Positions 1 through 7,379 of a DNA stretch of 64,000 nt are shown piece by piece. The notes beneath the pieces were generated by a model. It was not told where the DNA came from. It did no database searches and saw only the letters and a list, made by a program, of their open reading frames with translations. The position numbers and the translations under genes were made by a program. The DNA is from Acidimicrobiia bacterium (lineage in GTDB: Bacteria; Actinomycetota; Acidimicrobiia; Spongiisociales; Spongiisociaceae): NCBI GenBank assembly GCA_009841105.1, contig VXMM01000057.1, forward strand, positions 1 through 64,000. Direction: 5' to 3'. Numbering within the stretch: position 1 is the stretch's first letter; the number at the start of each line of letters is the position of its first letter.

Positions 1-392
1 AGATCCCCCGCTTCGCCCGTCTGGTGCGAGGAATGGCCCTCTCCCTCAAAGAGAGTGAATTCATCACCGCCGGCAGAGCCTTGGGCGCCAGTCATGTGTA
101 TCTGATGCAGCGGTCGCTTCTGCCCAACCTGACCTCGATCATCCTGGTGCAGTTCACCCTCACCTTCGCCACCGCGGTGCTGACCGAGGCGGCCCTCAGT
201 TTCCTGGGTCTGGGCGCCCAGCCTCCCGCCCCGTCCTGGGGCTCCATGCTGCTGGTCGGAAAGACCCTGGTCTCCACCAATCCGTACCTGGCGTTGGGAG
301 CGGGAAGTGCCATATTCATTACGGTGCTGGTCTTCACCCTCCTGGGCGACACCCTCACCGACCTCCTCAACCCCTACCGCACCGACCGTTAA
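1..392 (+). CDS. ABC transporter permease, DppC/OppC type (3' part)
   Basis: This is the C-terminal part of an inner-membrane permease of a peptide or nickel-type ABC importer. The frame is open from the window edge, so the start lies upstream. Visible is the cytoplasmic EAA loop that contacts the ATPase, running from about position 54 with the pattern FITAGRALGAS...LLPN. Two hydrophobic helices follow (ILVQFTLTFATAVLTEAALSF and the region around AIFITVLVFTLLGD). The family-typical LSFLGLGAQPPAPSWGSML stretch lies between them, and the protein ends in a short NPYRTDR tail like DppC proteins. ATPase and binding-protein genes are not in the window; an ATPase gene would be expected downstream but an SDR gene follows instead. 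Family assignment is firm, substrate unknown. Confidence 0.88.
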   Translation, partial: IPRFARLVRGMALSLKESEFITAGRALGASHVYLMQRSLLPNLTSIILVQFTLTFATAVLTEAALSFLGLGAQPPAPSWGSMLLVGKTLVSTNPYLALGAGSAIFITVLVFTLLGDTLTDLLNPYRTDR

Positions 393-530
393 GCCTGGAT
401 CCACCGATGGGTTGGTGGGGGGTGTGGCTGTCGGTCACGCCGCCGTCCCACCCTCGTAAACTGAATCAGGGCTCATTCCGTGGGTGGCCCTTTGGTCGCC
501 TCTTCTCGAGCATCGGTGACGGCAAGTCAA

Positions 531-542
531 GTATTCGAATAC
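531..542. promoter_or_regulatory. Perfect 12-bp palindrome before the SDR gene (candidate operator)
   Basis: GTATTCGAATAC is identical to its own reverse complement and ends 22 nt before the SDR start codon. It lies in the only non-coding stretch between the permease and the SDR gene, where a dimeric repressor would be expected to bind. The palindrome is seen directly; the operator role is inference. Confidence 0.35.
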
Positions 543-564
543 GCACACGAACTGAGAAGTCGAC

Positions 565-1416
565 ATGCAACCCAAACCGCTAAACGGAAAAGTGGCAATC
601 GTTACCGGCGCCGGCAGCCCCATCGGCATGGGCCGCGCCATGACGTTTGCCCTGGTGCAGGCCGGGGCACGCGTCGCGATGCTGGACATCAACGAGGAGT
701 GGCTGGAGCAGTCCGCAGGCGAGGTGCGAGCGGCCGGTGGGGACGACTGTGTCCTGGACTTGGTCTGCGATGTCTCAGACCCCGAAAGCGTGGAGGACGC
801 TGTCCGCAAGACGATAGCCGGGCTGGGCGGGCTCCACGTGCTGGTCAACAACGCTGGAACGATGAACCTTGCGGACCTCGCCGGCGGCAATCTTCCCAAG
901 TTCTGGCACATCACTCCCGAGACGTGGAGCCGGATAATCGCTGTCAATTCCAGCGGATCGTTCTTCATGGCCCGGGCGGCAGTGGGCCACATGCTCGACC
1001 AGGGATGGGGCCGGATAATAGGAGTCACGACCAGCGTCGACACCATGTATCGGCCAGGCTTCTGCCCCTACGGTCCGTCCAAGGCAAGCCACGAGGCGCT
1101 GGTCGCTCTCATGTCCCGTGAATTGGACGGGACCGGAGTAACCGCCAACGTACTCATCCCCGGCGGCCAGACCGACACCCACATGATCCCCGATGACATC
1201 GCGGTGGGGCGGGAAATCCTCATGCGGCCGGAAGTGATGAACGGGCCCGCAGTGTGGCTCGCGTCAGAAGAGTCGGACCGGATCAACGGCATGCGCCTGA
1301 TTGCCCACTATTGGGACGAAAGCTTGCCCCTAGAACAACGGCTCGACCAGGCCGCCGCGCCTGCCGCCTGGCCGCAACTTGGCAAGCAGGGCATATTCCC
1401 GGGATACGACTTGTGA
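565..1416 (+). CDS. Short-chain dehydrogenase/reductase (SDR)
   Basis: A 283-residue NAD(P)-dependent oxidoreductase of the classical SDR fold, soluble and cytoplasmic. The cofactor-binding TGAGSPIGMG motif is at residues 14-23, NNAG at 95-98, and the catalytic pair Y169-x3-K173 sits in the YGPSK motif with Ser/Thr residues at 155-157 in the expected place. An acidic residue after strand beta-2 (MLDIN, D41) suggests preference for NAD over NADP. The C-terminus is extended by some 30 residues after the usual SDR end (YWDESLPLEQ...). ATG 565 is chosen because the conserved N-terminal strand starts ten residues later. The next gene, 181 nt downstream, is a small cupin, so the two may act in one catabolic step. 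Substrate cannot be told from sequence. Confidence 0.85.
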   Translation: MQPKPLNGKVAIVTGAGSPIGMGRAMTFALVQAGARVAMLDINEEWLEQSAGEVRAAGGDDCVLDLVCDVSDPESVEDAVRKTIAGLGGLHVLVNNAGTMNLADLAGGNLPKFWHITPETWSRIIAVNSSGSFFMARAAVGHMLDQGWGRIIGVTTSVDTMYRPGFCPYGPSKASHEALVALMSRELDGTGVTANVLIPGGQTDTHMIPDDIAVGREILMRPEVMNGPAVWLASEESDRINGMRLIAHYWDESLPLEQRLDQAAAPAAWPQLGKQGIFPGYDL

Positions 1417-1597
1417 ATCGGTTGATCGCGAATACCGACGAGTCACTTTTCGAGACCCGCCCTCTTGTCGCCCCCAGCGGCACATTCACTGCGCATTCTC
1501 ATAACCTGTGCGGCGAGTGCCCGTAAACTAACCATCGAAGCGAACATACGGTAACCCCGCGCCGGTAGCGGCGCACACGCCAACGAGGAGGCCAACC

Positions 1598-2017
1598 TTG
1601 GAAGCGAAGACTGAGCTCATAGTCCCGAAGGTGATTCCCGGCGCCGTCCCGATGGTGGTCCGCGGCACCCGACCGCCAAGCGACACGGCACAGACTCCCG
1701 GCCTGATCCGCCGTCCTGCAATCGACGCGACAGCGGTAGGAGCCAGCAAGATCTGGTTCGGCACCGTCACCTCAGAGCCCAATCACACGGGTCCGCCCCA
1801 CATGCACGGTGAGGCCGAGACCGCCGCGTACGTCATTTCCGGCCACGTCCGCGTCTACTACGGCGAGGACTTCAAGGAATGGGTAGAGGCTGGACCGGGT
1901 GACTATCTGTTCGTGCCTGCCCACATGTGGCACATCGAGGAAAATCCCTACGACATACCGTCGGAACAATTCCTGGCCCGCGGACCGGACAACATAGTTA
2001 TAAACATGGAGGAGTAG
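1598..2017 (+). CDS. Small single-domain cupin protein
   Basis: A 139-residue protein with one cupin_2 beta-barrel in residues about 60-125. The first cupin motif is visible as PPHMHGEAETAAYVISG (His-x-His and Glu metal ligands), followed by GPGDYLFVPAHMWHIEEN, which supplies the third His. It therefore probably binds one divalent metal. Such proteins are isomerases, dioxygenases or sugar/acid-binding enzymes; no specific reaction can be assigned. The start is TTG at 1598, chosen because GAGGAG lies 7 nt upstream and no ATG occurs before the cupin fold. It follows the SDR gene on the same strand, so a shared pathway is plausible. Confidence 0.75.
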   Translation: MEAKTELIVPKVIPGAVPMVVRGTRPPSDTAQTPGLIRRPAIDATAVGASKIWFGTVTSEPNHTGPPHMHGEAETAAYVISGHVRVYYGEDFKEWVEAGPGDYLFVPAHMWHIEENPYDIPSEQFLARGPDNIVINMEE

Positions 2018-2179
2018 GTCCTCGGTCCTGCCTCGGAAGGTCGAGCCGATGGCAAGGTTGTGGTCGGTGGGGCGGACACGCATAGGGATACCCACGTTGG
2101 GGCGGTAGTCGATAGCACCGGTCGGCTGTTGGGATCGGCCCAGTTCCGGACTGATACAGCCGGCTATGTACATCTAGCC

Positions 2180-2234
2180 GACCACGGGACCCGCGATAAC
2201 AAACGAGCGCTCATAGCGTGAACACGTCCTAGTT
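2180..2234 (+). repeat. Dispersed intergenic repeat, module B (copy 1)
   Basis: A stretch of about 55 bp beginning GACCACGGGACCCGCG and ending CGTCCTAGTT. It recurs almost unchanged at 10655-10707 and 42436-42490. It contains GAGCGCTC (a perfect 8-bp palindrome here) and a CGCT-cat-AGCG mini-hairpin shared by all three copies. Here it lies between the convergent cupin and mgtE genes and is not preceded by a recognisable module A. Confidence 0.85.
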
Positions 2235-2246
2235 TCAAACTACCAA

Positions 2247-3629
2247 CTACCGAATTAGCAGAGTGGCGACCATCAGGAACCCGCCGAACCCGACTACATC
2301 GGTGACCAGGGTCAGGAAGATGTTCGAGGCCAGTGCCGGATCCAGTCCCAACTTGCGGAGCATAAGTGGGATGCCGGTCCCGGCCAGCGTCCCCATAACC
2401 AGGTTGACGACCGTTGCTATACCCATGGTCACTGCGAAGTTCACCGTGCCGCCGAACACCAGCCCCACCGATCCGGCGAGCACGCCGATCGGTATGGAGT
2501 TGATCACGCCGATGGTCACCTGATTCATGAGCACGCGCCCGGCCCGACTCGGCGTGACGCCGTCAATCGCCATCGAACGGATTACCACGGCCAGGCTCTG
2601 TGCCCCGGCATTGCCGCCCATCAGCGCCACCACCGGCATCAGCGCCGCCAGGACGGGGCCGATGTCGTTGATCACCGCCGACTGACGTTCGATGACCAGC
2701 GCCACTACCAGCGCCATCGCCAGATTCACCAGCATCCAGGGAAGGCGCATGCCGGCCGCTCGTGCTACGGGTGTGAACACCGTCTCCTCGGGCCCGGCTC
2801 CCATCGCGGCGGCGAAGTCCTCGGAAGCCTCGGCCTGGACCGACTCCACCACGGCCTCATGAGTGACCATGCCCAGCAGGACACCCGAGTGATCGACCAC
2901 CGGCAAGCCGAACAGGCCGTAGCGTTGTGCCAACTCGGAGACCTCTTCCCGATCTGTTTCGGGACGCACGGCAACCGGTCGGTGTGCCATCGTTTCGTCG
3001 AGTCCCACACCGGGGCGCGCGAACACCAGATCTCGGAACGACACCACGCCGACCAGCTGGCGCCGATGATCGACCACGTAGACATACGAGAGGTCCTCGA
3101 TCTGGTCGTGGAGCTGGCGGATCCGCTCGATGGCTTCGCCCGCAGTCATCCCTACCTGCAGGACCGCCACATCGGTCGTCATCAGCCCGCCTGCCGAGTC
3201 AGGAGCGTGCTGGAGGAGAGTGAGCAGTTCCTGGCAAATCTCAGGATCAAGGCCGGCTAGTACCCGCTCACGGTTCCTCTCGTCCAGTTGTCCGAGCAGG
3301 TCGGCCGCCATATCGGCGTCCATGGCGGCGATGAGGTCCGAGGTTCGGGCGAGGTTGAGTCCCTCAAGGACATCAACGCCCAACTCGGGCCGCATCTCGT
3401 TGAGGATTCCCGCTGCGTCAGCGGTGTTGAGGTCGGAGAGCAGGTCGGTAGCTGCGTCGGCGTCCAGTTCCTCGAGGATGTCGGCCGCGTCATGGGGATC
3501 GGCGCTGGCCAGTTCCTGCCACTCGGCGGTATGGGTGTCCAGGTACTGCTCGACCTCGTCCGGCTGAACCCGGGCCGTGTTCCGCAACCGCTGGGCGAGC
3601 TCCCTTGGCCGGGGCAGTCTTATTCGCAA
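2247..3629 (-). CDS. mgtE: Magnesium transporter MgtE
   Basis: A 460-residue Mg2+ channel/transporter of the inner membrane, close to the usual MgtE length of about 450. The order is typical: a helical N domain of acidic superhelical repeats (about residues 30-130, with DAADILEELDADAATDLL), two CBS domains (about 140-255) that sense cytosolic Mg2+, then five membrane helices (about 290-460). The pore motif ALMPVVALMGGNAGAQ and the terminal DPALASNIFLTLVTDVVGF segment are both present. The start is TTG at 3629, supported by GGAGGAG 8 nt upstream. It is 59 nt downstream of greA on the same strand and could be read through from it. No Mg2+ riboswitch is evident in that short gap. Confidence 0.95.
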   Translation of the reverse strand: MRIRLPRPRELAQRLRNTARVQPDEVEQYLDTHTAEWQELASADPHDAADILEELDADAATDLLSDLNTADAAGILNEMRPELGVDVLEGLNLARTSDLIAAMDADMAADLLGQLDERNRERVLAGLDPEICQELLTLLQHAPDSAGGLMTTDVAVLQVGMTAGEAIERIRQLHDQIEDLSYVYVVDHRRQLVGVVSFRDLVFARPGVGLDETMAHRPVAVRPETDREEVSELAQRYGLFGLPVVDHSGVLLGMVTHEAVVESVQAEASEDFAAAMGAGPEETVFTPVARAAGMRLPWMLVNLAMALVVALVIERQSAVINDIGPVLAALMPVVALMGGNAGAQSLAVVIRSMAIDGVTPSRAGRVLMNQVTIGVINSIPIGVLAGSVGLVFGGTVNFAVTMGIATVVNLVMGTLAGTGIPLMLRKLGLDPALASNIFLTLVTDVVGFGGFLMVATLLIR

Positions 3630-3688
3630 CGGTCTGTCTCCTCCGGGGTCGGATCCTGCTGCCGGAGCATGATGGGGACCCCGAGGGT

Positions 3689-4165
3689 TCAGCCTTCGTA
3701 AGGCCGGACCGCGAGCACTGTGACTGTGAACATGCCTCCGGGCGCCTGGTAGGTGACATCATCGCCTACCACCGCACCCACCAGTGCGGTGCCCAAGGGA
3801 CCCTCCGGAGAGGCCAGTAAGTAGCCCGGAACCCGGTTTTCGGGAATGGCCACGAGGTATTCGTCCTCGAAGCCGTCTTCGTCCATCAGCGTGGCGACCG
3901 AGCCGATCTGCACGGTGCCGTCGCTGGCGGCCTCGCCGACAGTGGAATTGTCTAGTAGATGCCGGAGCTTGCGTATCCGAGCCTCCATGAGGCCCTGCTC
4001 GGTCTTGGCGGCGTCGTAGTCAGCATTCTCCCGGATGTCACCGTGTGACCTAGCCTCGGCGAGCCGCTCGGCCATATGGCTACGTCCCGCCGTGGTGAGC
4101 GTGTCGTATTCTTCTTGGAGTTTCCGGTACGCGGCAGGGGTCAGCCAGGTCTCAGGGGTGCTCAT
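3689..4165 (-). CDS. greA: Transcription elongation factor GreA
   Basis: A 158-residue GreA, the normal family length. It binds the RNA polymerase secondary channel and stimulates transcript cleavage to rescue backtracked complexes. The N-terminal antiparallel coiled coil (residues about 1-75) carries the tip motif GDIRENADYDAAKTEQ, with the catalytic acids D43 and E46 matching the positions known in GreA. The C-terminal FKBP-like domain starts near residue 80. The open frame runs upstream to 5017, but that part is antisense to selD and unlike any GreA, so ATG 4165 is the start. It is divergent from selD across 144 nt. Confidence 0.95.
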   Translation of the reverse strand: MSTPETWLTPAAYRKLQEEYDTLTTAGRSHMAERLAEARSHGDIRENADYDAAKTEQGLMEARIRKLRHLLDNSTVGEAASDGTVQIGSVATLMDEDGFEDEYLVAIPENRVPGYLLASPEGPLGTALVGAVVGDDVTYQAPGGMFTVTVLAVRPYEG

Positions 4166-4309
4166 ACCGGCCAGGATACCCGTTGGGATGGCCTCGCCGA
4201 CCGGGCGCCGGACCAGCCGGGCCGCCCCGGCCAGGTTCGCCCTGCATCGTGCCAAACTCCTGCCCTGGGCGGAATTGTCCGCCGGGACACATGTGGAAGG
4301 AGGTGAGAC

Positions 4310-5353
4310 ATGTCCGAGATCCGACTTACGTCGTTCTCGCCGGGCGGCGGCTGAGCGTCCAAGCTCGGCGCTGACGAGCTGGCGCAGGTTCTGCGCCCCC
4401 TTCGGACTCACAACGCGACCTCTCACCCCGACCTTCTGGTTGGGATCACCACTTCCGACGATGCGGGGGTATTCCGCCTGGACGAAGACCGCGCCCTGGT
4501 GCAGACGGTGGACTTCTTCACCCCGGTCGTGGATGCGCCGTACGACTGGGGAAGGATCGCGGCCGCCAACGCCCTGTCGGACATCTACGCGATGGGCGGG
4601 CGGCCGCTCACGGCCCTCCAACTGGTGGGATGGCCCAGATCCAAGTTGCCGTTCGAGGCATTGAGCGAGGTCATGGCCGGCGGGGCCGACGTGATGGCCA
4701 TCGCCGAGGTCACGATCGCGGGCGGACACTCGGTTGAAAACGAGGCACCCGTATACGGGTTCGCGGTCACCGGAACCGTGTCTCCGGCCGGGGTCGTCAC
4801 CAACGGCACTGCCCGACCGGGCGACCTCATAGTGCTCACCAAACCCCTCGGTACGGGTGTAGCTGCTTCCGCCCTCAAGGCCGGGTTGGCCGATCCTGCC
4901 TTGCGGGACGCGGCGGTGGGGACCATGGTTGCGCTCAACGGGCCGGCCTCCGCGGTGATGGTGGAAGCGGGTGTGACGTGCGCTACCGATGTAACGGGTT
5001 ACGGGCTGGTAGGTCACCTCCGGGAGATAACGACCGCATCCGGGGTGTCGGCGCGCCTCGATATGGATGCGGTTCCGGTAATGGCCGGGATAGCCGATCT
5101 GATCGAGGCAGGGGTATATCCGGGCGGTAGCCGGCGGAACTTGGAGTCCGCACGAACCTCCCTCAGGACGTTTCGGAGCCGCACGGAACAGAAAATCTTG
5201 GCGGATGCTCAGACCAGCGGGGGCCTGCTGATGGCGGTTCCCCGGCGCCGGTCGGCCCGGCTGCTCGAGAAGCTCCGGCCGGTTGCGCCGGCGGCTACGG
5301 TCATAGGCGAGTTCATGCCCGCAGCCGGAGACCCGTTGATCGAGGTGGTATGA
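4310..5353 (+). CDS. selD: Selenide, water dikinase SelD, itself a selenoprotein (in-frame UGA = Sec15)
   Basis: SelD makes selenophosphate from selenide and ATP, the selenium donor for selenocysteine and selenouridine. Read from ATG 4310 (AGGAGG at 4298-4303, 6 nt spacing), the frame meets UGA at 4352-4354 after 14 codons and then stays open to 5353. This gives 347 residues, the usual family length. The UGA falls exactly where SelD has its active-site Cys or Sec: GGG-U15-ASK18-LG, with K18 matching the essential lysine. Downstream, TSDDAGVF, VQTVDFFTPVVDAPYDWGRIAA, ALSDIYAMGG, GGHS, TKPLGTG and TDVTGYGL are all family motifs. Starting at the first in-frame codon after the UGA would remove the catalytic residues. 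Translation needs SelA, SelB and tRNA-Sec, which are not in this window. The ferredoxin gene overlaps the stop by 4 nt. Confidence 0.9.
4359..4382 (+). promoter_or_regulatory. Candidate bacterial SECIS hairpin after the selD UGA
   Basis: Five nucleotides past the UGA the mRNA can form CC(a)AGCUCG-GCGCUGA-CGAGCUGG: eight base pairs with one bulged A and a 7-nt loop that begins with G. Bacterial SECIS elements are hairpins immediately 3' of the UGA with a G near the start of the loop. The loop here starts about 13 nt after the UGA, slightly closer than usual. The pairing is seen in the sequence; function is inference. Confidence 0.5.
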
Positions 5354-5835
5354 CCGACGCGGCCAGCCGTCCGGAGCGTCTCCGGATCATCGCCTCCGCC
5401 CTTTCGGTCGGGGGCCTGCAACGTCACATCTTCCTGTGTGCCCAACAGGCTCATCCCCGCTGCTCGACCTACGAGGAGAGCAAGCGGGCGTGGCTGCAGC
5501 TGAAACGAGCAACCAAGGACCTCGACATCGCCTCGGCGCCCCCGGCATGGCAGGGGGATCTCTCCCGACCGGCAACACCGATGGAGCAGGGTAACGGTAC
5601 GGTCCTACGGTCCAAGGTCGACTGCCTGCGGGTATGCGAGCAGGGACCCATCGCGGTGGTCTATCCGGACGGTGTGTGGTACCACTCGGTGGCGGGTGAC
5701 GTACTCGACCGGATAGTCCATGAGCATCTGGTGGGAGGCCGTATTGTCGACGAATACGTGTTTGCGGTGGATGCCCTCCGTCCCGGTCCGGCAACGCACC
5801 ACCCGGTCCAAGATCCCGGGCCCCGGCCCGGATGA
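5350..5835 (+). CDS. (2Fe-2S) ferredoxin domain protein, thioredoxin-like fold
   Basis: A 161-residue protein of the thioredoxin-fold [2Fe-2S] ferredoxin group (COG3411-like). The cluster ligands are visible as C30-x7-C38 in IFLCAQQAHPRCS and C92-x3-C96 in SKVDCLRVCEQGP. The family segment PDGVWYHSV...IVHEHLVGG follows. The protein is soluble and likely a one-electron carrier. ATG 5350 overlaps the selD stop in ATGA, so the two genes are probably translationally coupled. This raises the possibility of a role in selenium or sulfur redox chemistry, though that is only context. The last about 25 residues are Pro-rich and not conserved in type. Confidence 0.83.
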   Translation: MTDAASRPERLRIIASALSVGGLQRHIFLCAQQAHPRCSTYEESKRAWLQLKRATKDLDIASAPPAWQGDLSRPATPMEQGNGTVLRSKVDCLRVCEQGPIAVVYPDGVWYHSVAGDVLDRIVHEHLVGGRIVDEYVFAVDALRPGPATHHPVQDPGPRPG

Positions 5836-5973
5836 TCGCGAGCAGGTGGTGTCGATAACATCCGGCGCGGTGCCGAGTGATGGGTTCTGCGGAATTCACC
5901 GACCCGGAGTGACCTGGGCTGGGAGTTGCCGGCTGTCGCTCGTACGTCTCTGTACAGGGTTCCCGGACCGCTG

Positions 5974-7338
5974 ATGAGCGTGATGCGTTTCGGTAGCGCC
6001 GTCCCGGTCGTGGCATTGGCTTTGATGGTCTCGGCCTGCTCGCAGCCTTCTCCCGAGCTGCCGCCGGTCGGTGTCCCCGCCGAGGTCGTTCCCGACGTCG
6101 TCAACCCTACGGATGTCGACCAGCTCTTTCCGTTCGACGGCGGCTGCCGGCTAGCGATCGGAACCGGTGTGCGGGTGCTGGATGTGCTGGACGGCACGGC
6201 TGCCTCGGAGATGCTACGGCCCGGCGACATCCTGACCGCGGTCGACGGCGTAGCGGTCAGCTCCCGAGAGATACTGCTTGGGGTGCTCGATGACCGGCGG
6301 GCGGGGGAAGAAGTAGTCGTGGAAGCGACTCGTGTCGGAGCCCCGTTCACGGCTTCGATCTCCCTTTCCCCGGTTGCGGGTCAACCGGGACGGGCCATCC
6401 TTGGCATCATCACCGAGACCAGGCTGGAGGCTGTCCGGCCGGCGAGCCTTTCCGACGCGGTGATCGACGATAGGTTGGCCCGTCCGGTGATCGTGGATGG
6501 CTGGATCTACCGGTACGTGCCCTTGGGCGCCGTATGGACGCCCTATCCGGGGGCTCCCACGGAGCAGATGGCGGGGCTGGGCTCCGATATCTACGCCGTG
6601 GCAGCAGGAGAGCCTCTCTCCCTTATCCGGGTGGGCGGCGAGGAGCCTATCGCCGTCGATCCCGGGCCGGTCGTCTACGAGTCGCCGGGGGGCGACTTCG
6701 AGGTGGTAGCTTCCGGATTCGACGAGGTGGTCGGATCGGTGGGACGGCTCCTGCTGATAGCCGGTGAGGCGGAGGCAGGGCCCGGAGACACCGCTCCGGC
6801 GGTCCACGGTGTCAATCCGGTGACGGCGTCGGTGGAATGGATCCGCGTCCTGGGTTTGTCGGACGCCGGGAATCCGCTCGCAGCCGCTGATGCCTTCCGG
6901 AGTCCCTCCGGTGATCGTGCGATGGTGGCACTGGTCGAGCATGATGCGACGGGGAGTGCCTCGTCGGAGCTCTTCAATTACTACCTCGTGGACGAGGAAG
7001 GGGAGGGGGTGGTAGGTCCTCCCGGCATCGATCAGTTCTTTCCGACCACCGGGGTCACCGGCTGGTACGACGACGACTCGCTCATCTATGTCGTCGACTT
7101 CGAGGTTCCTCAGGTAGCTCGGTGGTCGTTGGGTACCGGCGAACACACCCTGCTGAGGTCCTACACGGCTGAAGATGCCGTCAGTCTGCGGACGGTCCTT
7201 CCGGTAGGGGACGGAGAGCATGTGGTCGAGGTGTGGGACAGCGAGGTGTCCCTGATCGACCTGAACCGCCCCGAGTTGACCCGCCTGATTTCCCGGGGAT
7301 GCCGGCACGTGTCCATAGAGGGCATGGGCTCGGCCTGA
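5974..7338 (+). CDS. PDZ-domain lipoprotein
   Basis: A 454-residue exported lipoprotein. From ATG 5974 the N-terminus is a short signal peptide ending in the lipobox LMVSAC, so the mature protein is anchored by a lipidated Cys on the outer face of the membrane. Residues about 60-130 form a PDZ-like domain (VRVLDVLDGTAASEMLRPGDILTAVDGVAV), a module that binds C-terminal peptides, as in secreted proteases. No Ser-protease triad is visible. The rest is beta-rich and acidic with repeated SPSGD and WYDDDSL stretches, compatible with a beta-propeller. An upstream TTG (5926) would hide the signal peptide and was not chosen. It converges on the FtsH-type gene. Exact role unknown. Confidence 0.7.
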   Translation: MSVMRFGSAVPVVALALMVSACSQPSPELPPVGVPAEVVPDVVNPTDVDQLFPFDGGCRLAIGTGVRVLDVLDGTAASEMLRPGDILTAVDGVAVSSREILLGVLDDRRAGEEVVVEATRVGAPFTASISLSPVAGQPGRAILGIITETRLEAVRPASLSDAVIDDRLARPVIVDGWIYRYVPLGAVWTPYPGAPTEQMAGLGSDIYAVAAGEPLSLIRVGGEEPIAVDPGPVVYESPGGDFEVVASGFDEVVGSVGRLLLIAGEAEAGPGDTAPAVHGVNPVTASVEWIRVLGLSDAGNPLAAADAFRSPSGDRAMVALVEHDATGSASSELFNYYLVDEEGEGVVGPPGIDQFFPTTGVTGWYDDDSLIYVVDFEVPQVARWSLGTGEHTLLRSYTAEDAVSLRTVLPVGDGEHVVEVWDSEVSLIDLNRPELTRLISRGCRHVSIEGMGSA

Positions 7339-7346
7339 TACTGGTA

Positions 7347-7379
7347 TAGGGTGGGTGCCGGGGAGTCCGACCCGCCCTA
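7347..7379. terminator. Bidirectional terminator-like hairpin
   Basis: TAGGGTGGGT (7347-7356) pairs with ACCCGCCCTA (7370-7379), ten pairs with one G-U type mismatch around a 13-nt loop. It sits between two convergent genes and overlaps the stop codon of the FtsH-type gene. There is no clear T-run. Confidence 0.45.

Noticed and set aside
4166-5017. Long minus-strand frame upstream of greA
   Set aside because: It is antisense to selD, has no family resemblance and arises from high GC. GreA has its normal length from ATG 4165.
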